Part shown: positions 1 through 9,148 of the stretch, piece by piece | How the letters are laid out: every line of letters starts with the position of its first letter | Numbering within the stretch: the first letter of the stretch is position 1 | Source: Natronomicrosphaera sp040876735 | GTDB taxonomy: Bacteria; Planctomycetota; Phycisphaerae; Phycisphaerales; Phycisphaeraceae | Direction of reading: 5' to 3' | DNA: 64,000 nucleotides | NCBI GenBank assembly: GCA_040876735.1 | Contig: JBBDPC010000005.1 | Coordinates: forward strand, 62,001-126,000 | Position numbers and translations under genes: made by a program | The notes under the pieces: model-generated | The model's database searches: none | What the model was told of the DNA's origin: nothing | What the model saw: only the letters and a program-made list of their open reading frames with translations

Positions 1-630
1 CATCGCCACCCGCTTGCGCCCCTGCTCCGCCAAGACGTCCAACGCCCGGTCCAGCAACGAGGCGGTGTCGAGTTTGATGGCCGTGACACCCGGCAGACCG
101 CTGTCGTGCGTGATCGCCACCCGCGGGACGCCGGATTCCTCAAGCGCCGGCGTGCCGCTGAGCCAGTTCGGCTGGAAACAGAAGACCAGCCCTGCCAATC
201 GGTGCGCCTTGACGCTGCGCATCAGGCGTTGAGCCTCGGCCGAGCGGCCGTGCGGATCGGCATCGCAGAAGATGGTCACTTCCCAGCCTGGCTCAGATTG
301 CTCAAGGCGCTTGGCCTCGTTGTGCAGGGCGGTCCAGAAACGGGGCCAGGGCCGGGCTTCGGAATCGTGATGAGCGAACACCAGGCCGTAGCGCGAAAGA
401 TGAGGCGGATTCTCGGCCACATACGTTCCCCGCCGGCCGCGGGCGTGGATGAACCCTTCCGCCGCCAGCCGGTCCAACGCCCGTTGCACGGTGATGGTGC
501 TGACGGCGAATCGCCGCTCAAGCTCCGTCCGTGTCGGCAGTTGCGCCCCCGGGGCGAACTGCCCTTCAATAATCTCGCGGCGAATCTGCTCGGAAACCAG
601 CCGCTGCTTGATGGGAGGACGGGTGATCAT
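1..630 (-). CDS. GntR-type transcriptional regulator with LacI-like sensor domain (C-terminus beyond window)
   Basis: The frame is open from an ATG at 630 to the window edge, giving 210 residues without a stop, so the gene is partial. Residues about 8-75 form a GntR winged helix: PGAQLPTRTELERRF, then STITVQRALDRLAAEGFI and the wing RGRRGTYV. From about residue 80 it continues as a LacI/periplasmic-binding sensor (YGLVFAHHD, AGLVFCFQPNWL, PRVAITHD). This makes it a sugar-responsive repressor or activator of the AraR-like type. The start follows a weak ribosome site and is chosen because the HTH begins directly after it. It lies downstream of two leftward genes for exported proteins. It is a plausible but unproven reader of the CACGTG palindromes found later in the window; no such site is seen in its own upstream region. 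Confidence 0.9.
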   Translation of the reverse strand, partial: MITRPPIKQRLVSEQIRREIIEGQFAPGAQLPTRTELERRFAVSTITVQRALDRLAAEGFIHARGRRGTYVAENPPHLSRYGLVFAHHDSEARPWPRFWTALHNEAKRLEQSEPGWEVTIFCDADPHGRSAEAQRLMRSVKAHRLAGLVFCFQPNWLSGTPALEESGVPRVAITHDSGLPGVTAIKLDTASLLDRALDVLAEQGRKRVAM

Positions 631-885
631 GGGGAACTGTGATATTCCGATCTGTAACTGCGTTATCTCCGGACCAGTTCTTAAAGCATTATGCCGTCAG
701 GCTGTTCGCGGGTCAAGTGAATATCGACAGGTTCATTTCGAAAACACGGACATCACTCGGCCAGGGGTCTGGACCCTGCTTGGAACGGCGGAGGGGGGAC
801 ACGGCGAAGTGGTGCGCGGGGTGGTGTCGCGGCCGACGTCAACGGCCCGGCGAGGCGGGGCGGCGCCGGCGATGAATCGGACGAA

Positions 886-921
886 GCCGGCCACGGGCAC
901 ACAGCGCCCGTGACGGCCGGC
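886..921 (-). terminator. Hairpin just downstream of the prepilin-like gene
   Basis: CACGGGC at 892-898 pairs with GCCCGTG at 906-912, and an outer GCCGGCC/GGCCGGC extends the stem. It starts six bases after the stop of the leftward gene ending at 927. No T-tract follows, so it is a putative terminator or 3' stabiliser. The rest of the 296-base interval up to the GntR start shows no gene. Confidence 0.4.
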
Positions 922-926
922 GGCGC

Positions 927-1754
927 TCACCAGTAGTCCCATTGGGGCCGACCCACGGCAATGCTGCGGTGGATCAATGCGCCGGGTCCGCCGGCGTGTG
1001 CGGGATGGGATGCGAAGATGTTGTCGGATAGCGTGAGGATGCCGCCATACTGCGTGCGCTGGAGGTAGTCGCCGTGGCTGACGCTGCCGTCGCCGCGGCC
1101 GAAGGCGCCGTTCCACCGTTCACCGTCATACCACTTCGGGTTTCCACCGCTGCTGTAACCCTCGGCATCGGTATCGCGGTCGCCCACGATGATCGCCTGG
1201 CTGCTGACGGAACTGCCCCACTCGCTGCGTCGGGCGTCGCGGTAGGCCTCGCCGCCGAGGTCGTTGCCGTTCATCCATTGCAGCGCGAGCATTGCATAGG
1301 AATAGTGCCAGCGTTCGAAGTCGTTGATGCCCCCGCCTTCCCAGACGGTCCGAGGCGGGTTGCTCGCGTCGCCTTCGCGCAGGTACTCGAGCGGGCTGAT
1401 GATGCCTTCGGCTGCGGTATAGCCGCCGTCGAGCAGTTCCCAGTAGCGCCGCTGGGTGTTCATGCCCGCCTTCACGCTGGGCGATCCGCCGACGCCCCGG
1501 CCTTCATTGATGAACTCGCCGTTGCTCTGAAAGCCCACGAAGTAGCCGTTGTTGTCCAGCCCCTGGATGTGCAGCGACTGGACGAGGCTACGCAGGTTGG
1601 CGGCGTTGACCGCCCGCCGCGCAGCGAGTCGGGCCTGTTGCAGGGCGGGCAGCAGCAAGGCGATCAGCAGTGCAATGATAGAGATGACCACGAGTAGTTC
1701 AATGAGCGTGAACCCGCGGCAGAGCGCGAAGCGGTGACAGGCCGGGCGATGCAT
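927..1754 (-). CDS. Prepilin-type N-terminal cleavage/methylation domain protein (pseudopilin-like)
   Basis: A 275-residue protein with a classical type IV prepilin/pseudopilin leader. A short positive peptide ends at G14, followed by FTLIELLVVISIIALLI and an alanine/leucine-rich helix with LLPALQQARLAARR. A prepilin peptidase would cut before F15. The remainder is a soluble domain of the DUF1559-like kind common in planctomycetes; near the end it has GAFGRGDGSVSHGDYL, resembling the DG motif of that family. GGAG lies about ten bases before the ATG at 1754. It is 99 bases downstream of a PEP-CTERM gene, a pairing often seen in Phycisphaerae glycan loci. Its role in assembling a surface fibre or secretion device is inferred. 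Confidence 0.88.
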   Translation of the reverse strand: MHRPACHRFALCRGFTLIELLVVISIIALLIALLLPALQQARLAARRAVNAANLRSLVQSLHIQGLDNNGYFVGFQSNGEFINEGRGVGGSPSVKAGMNTQRRYWELLDGGYTAAEGIISPLEYLREGDASNPPRTVWEGGGINDFERWHYSYAMLALQWMNGNDLGGEAYRDARRSEWGSSVSSQAIIVGDRDTDAEGYSSGGNPKWYDGERWNGAFGRGDGSVSHGDYLQRTQYGGILTLSDNIFASHPAHAGGPGALIHRSIAVGRPQWDYW

Positions 1755-1793
1755 GGCGCGTGCTCCGGAAGGTGGTGCGTGATGATGATGAAA

Positions 1794-1823
1794 CCGGCCC
1801 GCCCGCGTTGGCGGACGGGTCGG
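1794..1823 (-). terminator. Terminator-like hairpin after the PEP-CTERM gene
   Basis: On the minus strand a 13-base stem with two non-Watson-Crick positions (CCGACCCGTCCGC against GCGGGCGGGCCGG, 4-base loop) is followed by TTTCATC. It sits 30 bases after the stop of the leftward PEP-CTERM gene and before the prepilin-like gene. Confidence 0.5.
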
Positions 1824-1853
1824 GTAGGTTAGGTCTCAAGGTCAACCACCGGG

Positions 1854-2822
1854 TCAGGCAATGGACCGGGTCATCTGACTGCGCCGCCGCATCAGCATCA
1901 GCGCCCCGCCGACGCCCATCAGGGCCAAGCTGGCGGGTTCGGGGATCGGCGTCACCGAAGTGAGCGACGTGCCGAAGCGGACTTCATCGAAAATGGGCGT
2001 AAAGTTTTGCTCCGTCCAGTCGAGGGTATGGATATTCAACTGTCCAGTAAGGGCAATTTCTTCATCGTTCGTCACGGACCTGGAGAGTTTGTACTGGCTG
2101 TTCGAGTCCAAGGCAGCTTCAGTAAAGTTCGCGGCTTCCAGAGCGCTGAAGTCGCTTGCCGAAAGCACCCACATGTCCGCCGTCTTGGTCGCACCCACAC
2201 TGGCGTCGTGCAGGCCGGTGAGTTTGGCGACTACCAGGTAGGTTTCGTAGAAGTTCAACGCTGCGCCGCCGTCGGTGTTTCCGCCTCCCATCTGGATCCG
2301 GCCCTCGGAGGACGAACCGTCCTTGGTAGCGGAGAAGCCGAACTCCGTGGGCGCATCCGTTCGGCTATGCGTGCCCTCATGGACAGAGACACGGGACTGC
2401 CAGCGGAAGTTGGGGTTGCTTGAGTTGAACTCAGCCGACTCGTCTCGAACCTCGAGTTGCACGAGGTGACTGTGCCAGATGGTGTTTTCATTGGTCGAGG
2501 CGCTGATCGTTGCGTCCGCGACGTTATAGCGGTCTCCACTGGTACTGATCCGATCAGCGAGCATGAACGCGTTACCGCTGGTGACCAGCGAGCCCAGGCT
2601 CAACCCGGCGACGATGTCGCTCTCCCCGGCTCCGGTGTGCCGTTGCGACCAGTTTCCCGAGAGCCCGGTGGCGTTGGTCGCTTCGCCGTCGAGTTCCGTC
2701 AGCGCAGTGTCATAATCAAAGCCCTCGTAGACCAGCAACTCTGCCTGAGCCGACGTGGAACCGGCAACCAGTGCCGTGGCCACGGCGAGTCCGGCGGCGG
2801 TGTGCGTGGTGAATTTCTTCAT
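1854..2822 (-). CDS. PEP-CTERM sorting-domain exported protein
   Basis: A 322-residue protein starting at the ATG at 2822, which has an excellent ribosome site (CCAGGAGG, nine bases upstream). An upstream in-frame ATG at 3107 is rejected because it lacks such a site. The N-terminus MKKFTTHTAAGLAVATAL...SAQA is a signal peptide. The C-terminus has PIPEPASLALMGVGGALML followed by RRR, the PEP-CTERM/exosortase signal: PEP motif, hydrophobic helix, basic tail. The middle resembles LamG/concanavalin-like repeats of planctomycete surface proteins (LVYEGFDYD, GLSGNWSQRHTGAG), suggesting a surface glycan-binding role by inference. It is divergent from the AraC/XylR-like regulator gene, and a candidate operator lies between them. 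Confidence 0.9.
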   Translation of the reverse strand: MKKFTTHTAAGLAVATALVAGSTSAQAELLVYEGFDYDTALTELDGEATNATGLSGNWSQRHTGAGESDIVAGLSLGSLVTSGNAFMLADRISTSGDRYNVADATISASTNENTIWHSHLVQLEVRDESAEFNSSNPNFRWQSRVSVHEGTHSRTDAPTEFGFSATKDGSSSEGRIQMGGGNTDGGAALNFYETYLVVAKLTGLHDASVGATKTADMWVLSASDFSALEAANFTEAALDSNSQYKLSRSVTNDEEIALTGQLNIHTLDWTEQNFTPIFDEVRFGTSLTSVTPIPEPASLALMGVGGALMLMRRRSQMTRSIA

Positions 2823-2958
2823 GATGCGATCCTCCTGGTTAGATGAAAAAACGTGAGTTCCAGAGACGGGCGGAAGCCCCGAGGCCGGCATGATGCGATG
2901 AGCGCCCCTGCCAGTGATGCCAAAGATACCCGGCTGCGGCGGTCTGGCTATACGTTTA

Positions 2959-2988
2959 TTGCGTAAAGTAGGGATGCTTTTTACGTCA
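2959..2988. promoter_or_regulatory. Candidate operator of the AraC/XylR-like regulator (inverted pair)
   Basis: In the 432-base divergent region between 2822 and 3255 there is TTGCGTAAAG facing CTTTTTACGTCA, with GGGATG between them. Read on the minus strand, ACGTAAAAAGCATCC matches GCGTAAAAACATCC at 20402-20415. The position and two-half-site layout fit an AraC-type operator or promoter. The assignment to the adjacent regulator is inference. Confidence 0.4.
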
Positions 2989-3254
2989 CTCTTACGGTGG
3001 AACGGGTGTTGGATGGACGGCAACCACCAGTTGGAACAAGGGAGCCAGCGAAGATGGACAAGTTGGCGGGGCTGCTCAATCGATGAGAACGGCGCGTTCG
3101 CCCCCACCAGCCCGCGCCGGGGGACAGGGCTGAAGCGGGCGGGTGGCGACGGTGGACGAAATTGAAGACGAGGCAGACCAGGGGTTCCAGGTTGGCAGTC
3201 GTGTGTTATCCTTTTTGCGTCACCTGTTTCGACATCCTCTCAAGAGCGCGATCT

Positions 3255-4448
3255 ATGAAATCGGGAACGGCCATGTTGAACAAGGCTGCGCCAACGTCGT
3301 CGGCAAAGGCGCGGACGCGGGTGTTGCTGGTGATGCCGATCGGCCTGACGTATTGCCGGGAGGCGTTACGCGGGGTACGGCGGTATGTGCGGGAGCACGA
3401 TCCGTGGCTGCTGTCGTTGAGCGAGCCAACGGACATCCAACCCGGGGTGTTGCAGCAGTTGCCGTTGCGGGGGGTGATCACCATGTCGTACGACAGTCAG
3501 TGGGCGCAGCTACTGGGCCGGCTGAGCGTGCCGGTGGTCAATTTTTCCAGCCACTATGCCACGTCGATGTTTCCGCAGGTCTTGCCGGACAACCGGATGA
3601 TCGGCCGAATGGCGGCGTCGTATCTGCTTGAGCGCGGGTTCCGCCACATGGCGTTCTGCGGGTACGCGGATCACTGGTATTCACATCAGCGCCGAGAGGG
3701 TTTCGAGGAGGCGGTGCGTGAGGCGGGGTTGTCGTGCCACGTCTACCGTGCCCCGGGCGAAGGGCAGTCGACGGATCAGGTTCGCTACGCCTGGCCGGCG
3801 GAGTGGATTGCGTCGCTGCCGAAACCGGTGGGGTTGCTGGCGTGCAACGATCACCGTGCGTCGCAGTTGATCGAGGCGTGTCGGCTGGCGGGCCGGCGCG
3901 TGCCGGAGGACGTGGCGCTGCTGGGGGTGGACAACGACGAGGTGATGTGCGAGATGGCGGACGTGCCACTGTCGAGCGTGAACCCCAATGCGGAACGGCT
4001 GGGGTACGAGGCGGCGCGGCTGCTGGATCGGCTGATGGCAGGTGGCGACGCGCCCGCCGAGCCGGTGACCGTGCTGCCGGCGGGCGTGGTGAGCCGGACG
4101 AGCACGGAGATGGTGGCGGTGGCGGATGAGGAGGTGAGCCGGGCGGCGCAGTTTATTCGCCGCCACGCCTGCGAGCCGATCCAGGTGGCGGACCTGATGG
4201 AGCATGTCGGGGTGTCGCGTCGGACGCTGGAACGGCGGTTCAAGGCGATGTTCAGCCGATCGCTGCACGACGAGATCCGCCGCGTGCAGTTCGAGCGTGC
4301 CCGCACACTGCTGGCCGAGAGCGACCTGCCGATCCCCGTGGTCGCGCGGCGCAGCGGCTTCCGCGACTTCAAACGGTTCACCACACTCTTCCACAATGCG
4401 TTCGGCGCGCCGCCGACCGGCTACCGCAAGACCCACCGCGTGCGGTGA
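3255..4448 (+). CDS. XylR-like regulator: LacI-type sensor fused to AraC HTH
   Basis: A 397-residue protein. Residues about 20-290 are a LacI/periplasmic-binding sensor: RVLLVMPIGLTYCREALRGV, RGVITMSYDSQWAQLL, GLLACNDHRASQLIEAC, VPEDVALLGVDNDEVMCE, PLSSVNPNAERLGYEAARLL. Residues about 300-395 are an AraC double HTH: IQVADLMEHVGVSRRTLERRF and RSGFRDFKRFTTLFHNAFG. There is no N-terminal LacI HTH, so DNA binding is by the AraC domain, as in E. coli XylR. The start is taken at ATG 3255 (ATG 3273 is also possible); a 93-base in-frame extension upstream has no domain. It likely senses a monosaccharide and activates the nearby glycan genes. The inducer is not evident. Confidence 0.93.
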   Translation: MKSGTAMLNKAAPTSSAKARTRVLLVMPIGLTYCREALRGVRRYVREHDPWLLSLSEPTDIQPGVLQQLPLRGVITMSYDSQWAQLLGRLSVPVVNFSSHYATSMFPQVLPDNRMIGRMAASYLLERGFRHMAFCGYADHWYSHQRREGFEEAVREAGLSCHVYRAPGEGQSTDQVRYAWPAEWIASLPKPVGLLACNDHRASQLIEACRLAGRRVPEDVALLGVDNDEVMCEMADVPLSSVNPNAERLGYEAARLLDRLMAGGDAPAEPVTVLPAGVVSRTSTEMVAVADEEVSRAAQFIRRHACEPIQVADLMEHVGVSRRTLERRFKAMFSRSLHDEIRRVQFERARTLLAESDLPIPVVARRSGFRDFKRFTTLFHNAFGAPPTGYRKTHRVR

Positions 4449-4595
4449 CACTCTTGGGTCGTCACGGCAGGCGCAGCCGACGCAACTCGGTAAATTCGAT
4501 AGTTAGTTGCGATCATGCTGCTCACTGGTATGCTGCACTCGAGCGTAAGCGTCCCGCAAAGCGGTGATGTCGACGGTTCGAATGGTGGGCGTCAT

Positions 4596-7500
4596 ATGAA
4601 AGTGAGTGTTGCTATGAGGCATCTGGTGTGTGTGTGCCTGGCGGGCCTGGTGATGGGTTTTCTCCCCTCCGCGCGGGCTTGGGCGGAGCATGAGGTCGAG
4701 ATTCCCAACGCCCTGGAACTGGGTTGGCCGTGGGAACTGGTGCACGTCGATCTGCCGGCGACAGCCGACGGGCCGCTGGTGGCGGCGTTTGGCGAACACA
4801 CCCGGCCGGTGCAGATCGAGCAGGTGGACGGCGAGGCGGGGCCCACGACACGGGCGTGGTTCCTCGCCACCATCGACAAAGGCAGCGACCGCCAGACGGT
4901 CACACTCCGACCTGGCGAGGCGGGCTCGCCGCTATCGCTGACGCGGGGCGACGGCCACGTGCGGATCGACAACGGCGTTTACAACTTCCGCCTGCCGGAC
5001 TATGACGCGCTGGACCTGGTCGAGCCGCGACCGCTGAACGAACTACCGGGCCCGATCGCGGGCATGCGGCTGGCGCAGGACGATACGTGGTACGGCGACG
5101 CCCATTGGGCCGGCGAGGTGAAGATCGACACGGCGAGCACGGAAATCCTTGAGCGCGGCCCGGTGTTCGTGACCGTGCGCCTGCGGCTGGATGCGGCCGA
5201 GCCGGTGGATGGTGAGCCGGCCTTTTACGAGGCGACGCTGCGGTTCGTGGCCGGTGATCCATGGGTGGACGTGACCGAGACGTACGCGCTGGGTGAGGGG
5301 ACGGCTCACGAGGTGGAGCTTGGCGAGCGGTTGCGGCCGGAGACAGTGATGTGGGTGCCGTGGTTTCGCTTCGAGCAGTTCGGCGGCAACACCAACTTGC
5401 TATTCCACCCGCTTCAGCCGCAGTCGAAGCAGCGTGGGCCGTTCGTCACGCTTCAGCCGCGCTGGACACAGCGGCCCGGTGCGGGACAGGATTTTTTCGT
5501 CACCCGCGGCGGCGAGACGGACGCCGAGACCGAGGCGTACGACGGCAGCGCGCCGGCGGTGGGCGTGGTGGCGACGCATCCGATGAAGTGGCCCGGCGCG
5601 GGGCGTCAGGTCATCAACGCCTGGGCGGAGGAAGGCGACACCGCACGCGTCCAGTTCACCACGCGCACCGGCGGCCGGTCGTACGCGATCGTCGTGGGTG
5701 AGCGTGAGCGGTTCGACACCACCCACCGGATGAACCAGCTTGTCCGCCGGCACACCGACTGGACGCTGAACGACCAGATTCACAAGTACGTTCTGGAGTG
5801 GGAACGCGATCCGGACCTGGCGGGCCCGCACATCCTGATCTCACGCGACCACCTGGCGGACCTTCGCCGGCAGTATGCGGATGAGGCTGACACGGCGGAG
5901 ATGCAGGTGCTGCGCCGCTATGAAGCGCAGCGCGACGAACTGAAAGGCGAAGCCCGGCAACTGGTCGACCTCATCGCCGGCCGCGACGTGAGCCGGCGCA
6001 ACCCGCCCCGGCCCGATCTCTGGATCGGCCGCCGTTATCAGGACGACTTCCTCAACCCCACCACTTACACCCGCCGGATGATGGGCGGCTGGCCCCCCGC
6101 AGACCTGGTCACCGACGGCCGACCGCTCGGCGGCGCGTGGGATGCCGCGACGGGGTACATCTTCACCGACCTCGACCACTGGCCAGGCTACCAGCAGGGC
6201 TGGCACCCGGGCAACCCCAACTTCCATACCGACAAGTACATGGTCGCCATCTACGCCGGCGCCGCCATGCAGGACCACCCCCACGCCCAGGACTGGCTCG
6301 ACTTCGGCTGGGACAACTTCCAGGACGACATCGACCGCGTCTTCCTCCGGCCCCACGGCGTGGGCTACGAATGCCCGGGCTACAGCCTCTACTCGCTGGG
6401 CCTGCAACTGCGCATCGCCCGCGTCTTCCACAACATCGGCTATGGCAACCCCGTTGCCGAGGACGACCGCTTCCGTCAGCGCGCCCGCTGGCACCGCAAC
6501 CTCATCACCCCCCACGACCGCCGACTGGGCATCCGCCACCAGGCGCCCATCGGCGACACCCACCGCTGGGGCGACAAGGAAGGCCGCGCCTTCGGCATCC
6601 TCGCTCGCTTTTACCGCGACGCCGACCCGCAACTTGCCTCCCAGCTCATGGGCATCTGGCAGATGTACCGTGACCAGGGCATGACCGGCGACCTCTACCA
6701 CGACCTCATCGAAGTCGACCAGACCATCGAACCCACACCCGCCGATCAACTGGACTGGGCCAGCGCCGCCTACTACGGCTTCGGCACGATCATGCGCAGC
6801 CGCTTCGGCGATGACCACGAAACCTTCGTCACCTTCAAGGCCGGCCCGATGCGCGGCCACTACCACAACGACGAACTGACCTACCACTTCTACGGCGCCG
6901 GCGAACCGCTGAGCCTCGACTACAACACCAGCTACAGCCCGCGCGGCGACCATGCCGCCTTGCACAACAGCGTGACCTTCGGCGCCGTCAGCGAATACAC
7001 CCACAGCGGCGACGATGAAGCCGTGCCCGCCATGGAGCAGATTCACGGCGCCGCCCGGGTCGGCGCGTTCGTCTCCACCGACGTCGCCGACGTCACCGTC
7101 GCCGAGCGTTCGGCCGATTCGGTCGAGCTTCGCCCGATCTATCCGACGCAGGCGATGTATCAATATCCCTACCCCACCCGCGAGGTCGAAACGATCCACC
7201 ACCGCCGGTTCCTGGCAATGATCAAGCATGACGAAGACGCGAAGCTGCACGACTACCTGGTCGTGCGCGACGAAACCACCAGCAGCGAACCGCAGCAGCT
7301 CAATGTCCACCTGCTCGCCCGTGAATTGGAGCGCAGCGGCAACCTCATCCGCGGCCGGGGGCAGTGGAACACCGACGCCCTGCTCTACCTCGCCGACGTC
7401 GCGGAGACCGACTACGTCGAGGGCCGGTGGTTCTACGGCGGCGGCAAGGCCAACGACGATCTGGAGATCACCGACGCGATGATCCAAGAGACCGATGGGC

Positions 7501-7835
7501 AGGCGCTGATTCCGCCCGAGGGTTGGGACGAGCCGTGGCGCGTCGGCGAGTACCAGAAGTGGGTCCGCCTGCACACCGAGCCGGGCACGCCGATGCTCTG
7601 GGTGCTCTACCCGCAGCCGCACGGCGACGAGCAGCCGACGTTCGAGACGCTCGACGACGGCCGGGGCGTGCGGGTCACCGTCGGCGACGAGACGGAGGAA
7701 ATCTACCTCAACACCAACGCCGGCGACGAAGGCGGACAGGTGGTGCTCCGCCGCGATGGCGAAGTACACACGCTGCTCGAAACCAACGCAGTGCCACCGA
7801 TCGGCCAGATCAAACAGGCGCCGCTGGACGAATAG
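4596..7835 (+). CDS. Secreted heparinase II/III-like polysaccharide lyase with N-terminal PcRGLX-like domain
   Basis: A 1,079-residue protein. The signal peptide (HLVCVCLAGLVMGFLP to AWA) argues for a start at ATG 4596 or 4614. Residues about 30-350 resemble the RIFT-barrel/beta-sandwich domain of PcRGLX/YetA-type exo-rhamnogalacturonan lyases, with GDGHVRIDNGVYNFRLPDY and WVDVTETYALGEG. The following helical region (GYECPGYSLYSLGLQLRIA, RRLGIRHQAPIGDTHRWGD) is an alpha/alpha toroid. The heparinase beta-sandwich follows with FVTFKAGPMRGHYHNDELT (His about 755-759) and GEPLSLDYNTSYSP, typical of PL8/12/15/21-like enzymes. It would cleave uronate-containing glycans by beta-elimination outside the cytoplasm. 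The exact substrate is not readable. It sits 147 bases after the regulator gene. Confidence 0.85.
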   Translation: MKVSVAMRHLVCVCLAGLVMGFLPSARAWAEHEVEIPNALELGWPWELVHVDLPATADGPLVAAFGEHTRPVQIEQVDGEAGPTTRAWFLATIDKGSDRQTVTLRPGEAGSPLSLTRGDGHVRIDNGVYNFRLPDYDALDLVEPRPLNELPGPIAGMRLAQDDTWYGDAHWAGEVKIDTASTEILERGPVFVTVRLRLDAAEPVDGEPAFYEATLRFVAGDPWVDVTETYALGEGTAHEVELGERLRPETVMWVPWFRFEQFGGNTNLLFHPLQPQSKQRGPFVTLQPRWTQRPGAGQDFFVTRGGETDAETEAYDGSAPAVGVVATHPMKWPGAGRQVINAWAEEGDTARVQFTTRTGGRSYAIVVGERERFDTTHRMNQLVRRHTDWTLNDQIHKYVLEWERDPDLAGPHILISRDHLADLRRQYADEADTAEMQVLRRYEAQRDELKGEARQLVDLIAGRDVSRRNPPRPDLWIGRRYQDDFLNPTTYTRRMMGGWPPADLVTDGRPLGGAWDAATGYIFTDLDHWPGYQQGWHPGNPNFHTDKYMVAIYAGAAMQDHPHAQDWLDFGWDNFQDDIDRVFLRPHGVGYECPGYSLYSLGLQLRIARVFHNIGYGNPVAEDDRFRQRARWHRNLITPHDRRLGIRHQAPIGDTHRWGDKEGRAFGILARFYRDADPQLASQLMGIWQMYRDQGMTGDLYHDLIEVDQTIEPTPADQLDWASAAYYGFGTIMRSRFGDDHETFVTFKAGPMRGHYHNDELTYHFYGAGEPLSLDYNTSYSPRGDHAALHNSVTFGAVSEYTHSGDDEAVPAMEQIHGAARVGAFVSTDVADVTVAERSADSVELRPIYPTQAMYQYPYPTREVETIHHRRFLAMIKHDEDAKLHDYLVVRDETTSSEPQQLNVHLLARELERSGNLIRGRGQWNTDALLYLADVAETDYVEGRWFYGGGKANDDLEITDAMIQETDGQALIPPEGWDEPWRVGEYQKWVRLHTEPGTPMLWVLYPQPHGDEQPTFETLDDGRGVRVTVGDETEEIYLNTNAGDEGGQVVLRRDGEVHTLLETNAVPPIGQIKQAPLDE

Positions 7836-7876
7836 CACAGTCCAACGCCGGCCTTGTCAATGGTGCAAGGCAACAG

Positions 7877-7938
7877 GACGCCCCACCCTCATCCCAGCCC
7901 TCTCCCTGGAAGAGAGGGAGGCAATTTAGACGCTCTTA
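7877..7938. repeat. 62-bp intergenic repeat, copy 1, between convergent genes
   Basis: The reverse complement of this stretch matches 31167-31229 almost throughout (GCCTCCCTCTC, CAGGGAGAGGGCTGGG, GTGGGGCGTC). It carries a CCCTCTC/GAGAGGG hairpin. Lying between the convergent genes ending at 7835 and 7936, it may also serve as a bidirectional terminator. It overlaps the stop codon of the leftward gene. Confidence 0.7.
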
Positions 7939-8829
7939 GCTATCTGACGCGCTCGGCTGCCAGCCATGAGCCACGGCCGCCGCTTTGACGAACGCCATCG
8001 CGTCTTCGGTGCGCTCGGCTGTGATCAGGCGTTGGTAAAACGGCCTGGCATCCGGGGCAAGCTGCTGGATGAACGCATCCGAGCAGAGAAAGTCGAAGTT
8101 TTCATCCGTTGCCCACGGTTTGAGCGGCACCCACTGCGCCTGTGCGGAATAGTGCAGCGTGAGGCGGTCGTCATGCACACTGGACCGTCCGCGGTGCAGG
8201 GCGTGGGCGTCCATGTACAGAATGTCGCCTGGCTCAAGCTCGGCGGTGACCTGGCCGGGAAGGTCGGCGGTCGGGTCCTGTTCCATCGCTTGCCACTCCG
8301 TTTCGGTCAGCGGCCGGCGGTGTGATCCGGGCACGACGAGGAAGCAGTTGTCGCGGTTGAGGGCGGCGTTGAACTGCACATGGTCCTGCACTGCGGGTTT
8401 GTAATGGACCCAGTCATAGAGTTCCCGCTTGAGCTGATCGCGATGCCAGCCGAGGTTGTAGTCGGCGAGTGTGGGCGTCCAGAGCATCTTGATGCCCCAC
8501 GCCCGCGGCTCGGGCCCCAGCAGCGCGTGGATCATCGCATGGACGCCGGGGTGAGCCCACACGTTGACCAGCTCCGGCTCGAACAGCTCGGGCCGGGTGA
8601 TTTCGTTGATCCCCCACGCCGCCCTGGCCTGAAGGTCCCGGGACATCGTCCGTACGCCGCCCTTGTTGCCGGTCCAGTACCGCATCCCCGGCAGCAGCTC
8701 ACGGCAGGCCTTCTCGCGAATCCGCTCCGCCAGTTCACGCAGCCGCGCCCGCTCCGAGGCACTGAAGACCTGGCGGGCGATCAGGTAGCCATCCTGCATG
8801 AATTGCTCTGCATGGGTTTGCTTGCTCAT
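7936..8829 (-). CDS. Phytanoyl-CoA dioxygenase (PhyH) family protein
   Basis: A 297-residue Fe(II)/2-oxoglutarate oxygenase. The iron triad is visible: WHRD in GWHRDQLKRELYDW supplies His and Asp, and HALHRGRSS supplies the distal His with the Arg expected to bind 2-oxoglutarate. NFLVVPGSH-like NCFLVVPGSHRRPL is also family-typical. The start is ATG 8829, with AGGGAG nine bases upstream; a longer reading frame to 8901 is disfavoured. No signal peptide, so cytoplasmic. PhyH relatives are frequent in planctomycete glycan clusters, where substrates are unknown; a role in hydroxylating or demethylating a sugar-linked group is speculative. Its stop lies inside the 62-bp repeat. Confidence 0.92.
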   Translation of the reverse strand: MSKQTHAEQFMQDGYLIARQVFSASERARLRELAERIREKACRELLPGMRYWTGNKGGVRTMSRDLQARAAWGINEITRPELFEPELVNVWAHPGVHAMIHALLGPEPRAWGIKMLWTPTLADYNLGWHRDQLKRELYDWVHYKPAVQDHVQFNAALNRDNCFLVVPGSHRRPLTETEWQAMEQDPTADLPGQVTAELEPGDILYMDAHALHRGRSSVHDDRLTLHYSAQAQWVPLKPWATDENFDFLCSDAFIQQLAPDARPFYQRLITAERTEDAMAFVKAAAVAHGWQPSASDS

Positions 8830-9148
8830 CGTCACGATCTCCCTGGTGTCCGCACTGAGGATGGTGGTCTGATACGCGAACTTTTCACGCCGGCATCGCA
8901 TGGCTCACAGACGCAACGTCCATGATCGCTTCCACCTGCGGATGCTCGAATGGTGTGGCGCTGCAGCGATGTCCTGAAATTCGCATGTTATTTGTTATTA
9001 TACGACCTTCGGCCGCCTTCGCTGCGGTGGCCGGTTCTTTGTGAATCCGCGACAGGGTGGCGGACACCGCAGAGCCCACATTTGCGGCCAGTGGCGTGCT
9101 GCCCGGCCGGATGCCGGCCGTCTGTGTCGATCAACCAAGGAAGCTTGC
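8830..9148. other. Divergent intergenic region with an AT-rich stretch
   Basis: This 319-base region separates the leftward PhyH gene from the rightward heparinase-like locus. No gene is seen. An AT-rich block at about 8976-9003 (TTATTTGTTATTATACG) stands out from the GC-rich surroundings and is a likely promoter zone for one or both genes. No CACGTG palindrome is present. Confidence 0.4.

Noticed and set aside
2823..3107. N-terminal extension of the PEP-CTERM protein
   Set aside because: The strong AGGAGG site and signal peptide both point to ATG 2822.
5841..7838. 665-codon open frame on the minus strand opposite the 4596..7835 lyase gene
   Set aside because: It mirrors the codon structure of the strand-plus gene in GC-rich DNA; no ribosome site, and a valine/alanine-rich composition typical of antisense shadows.
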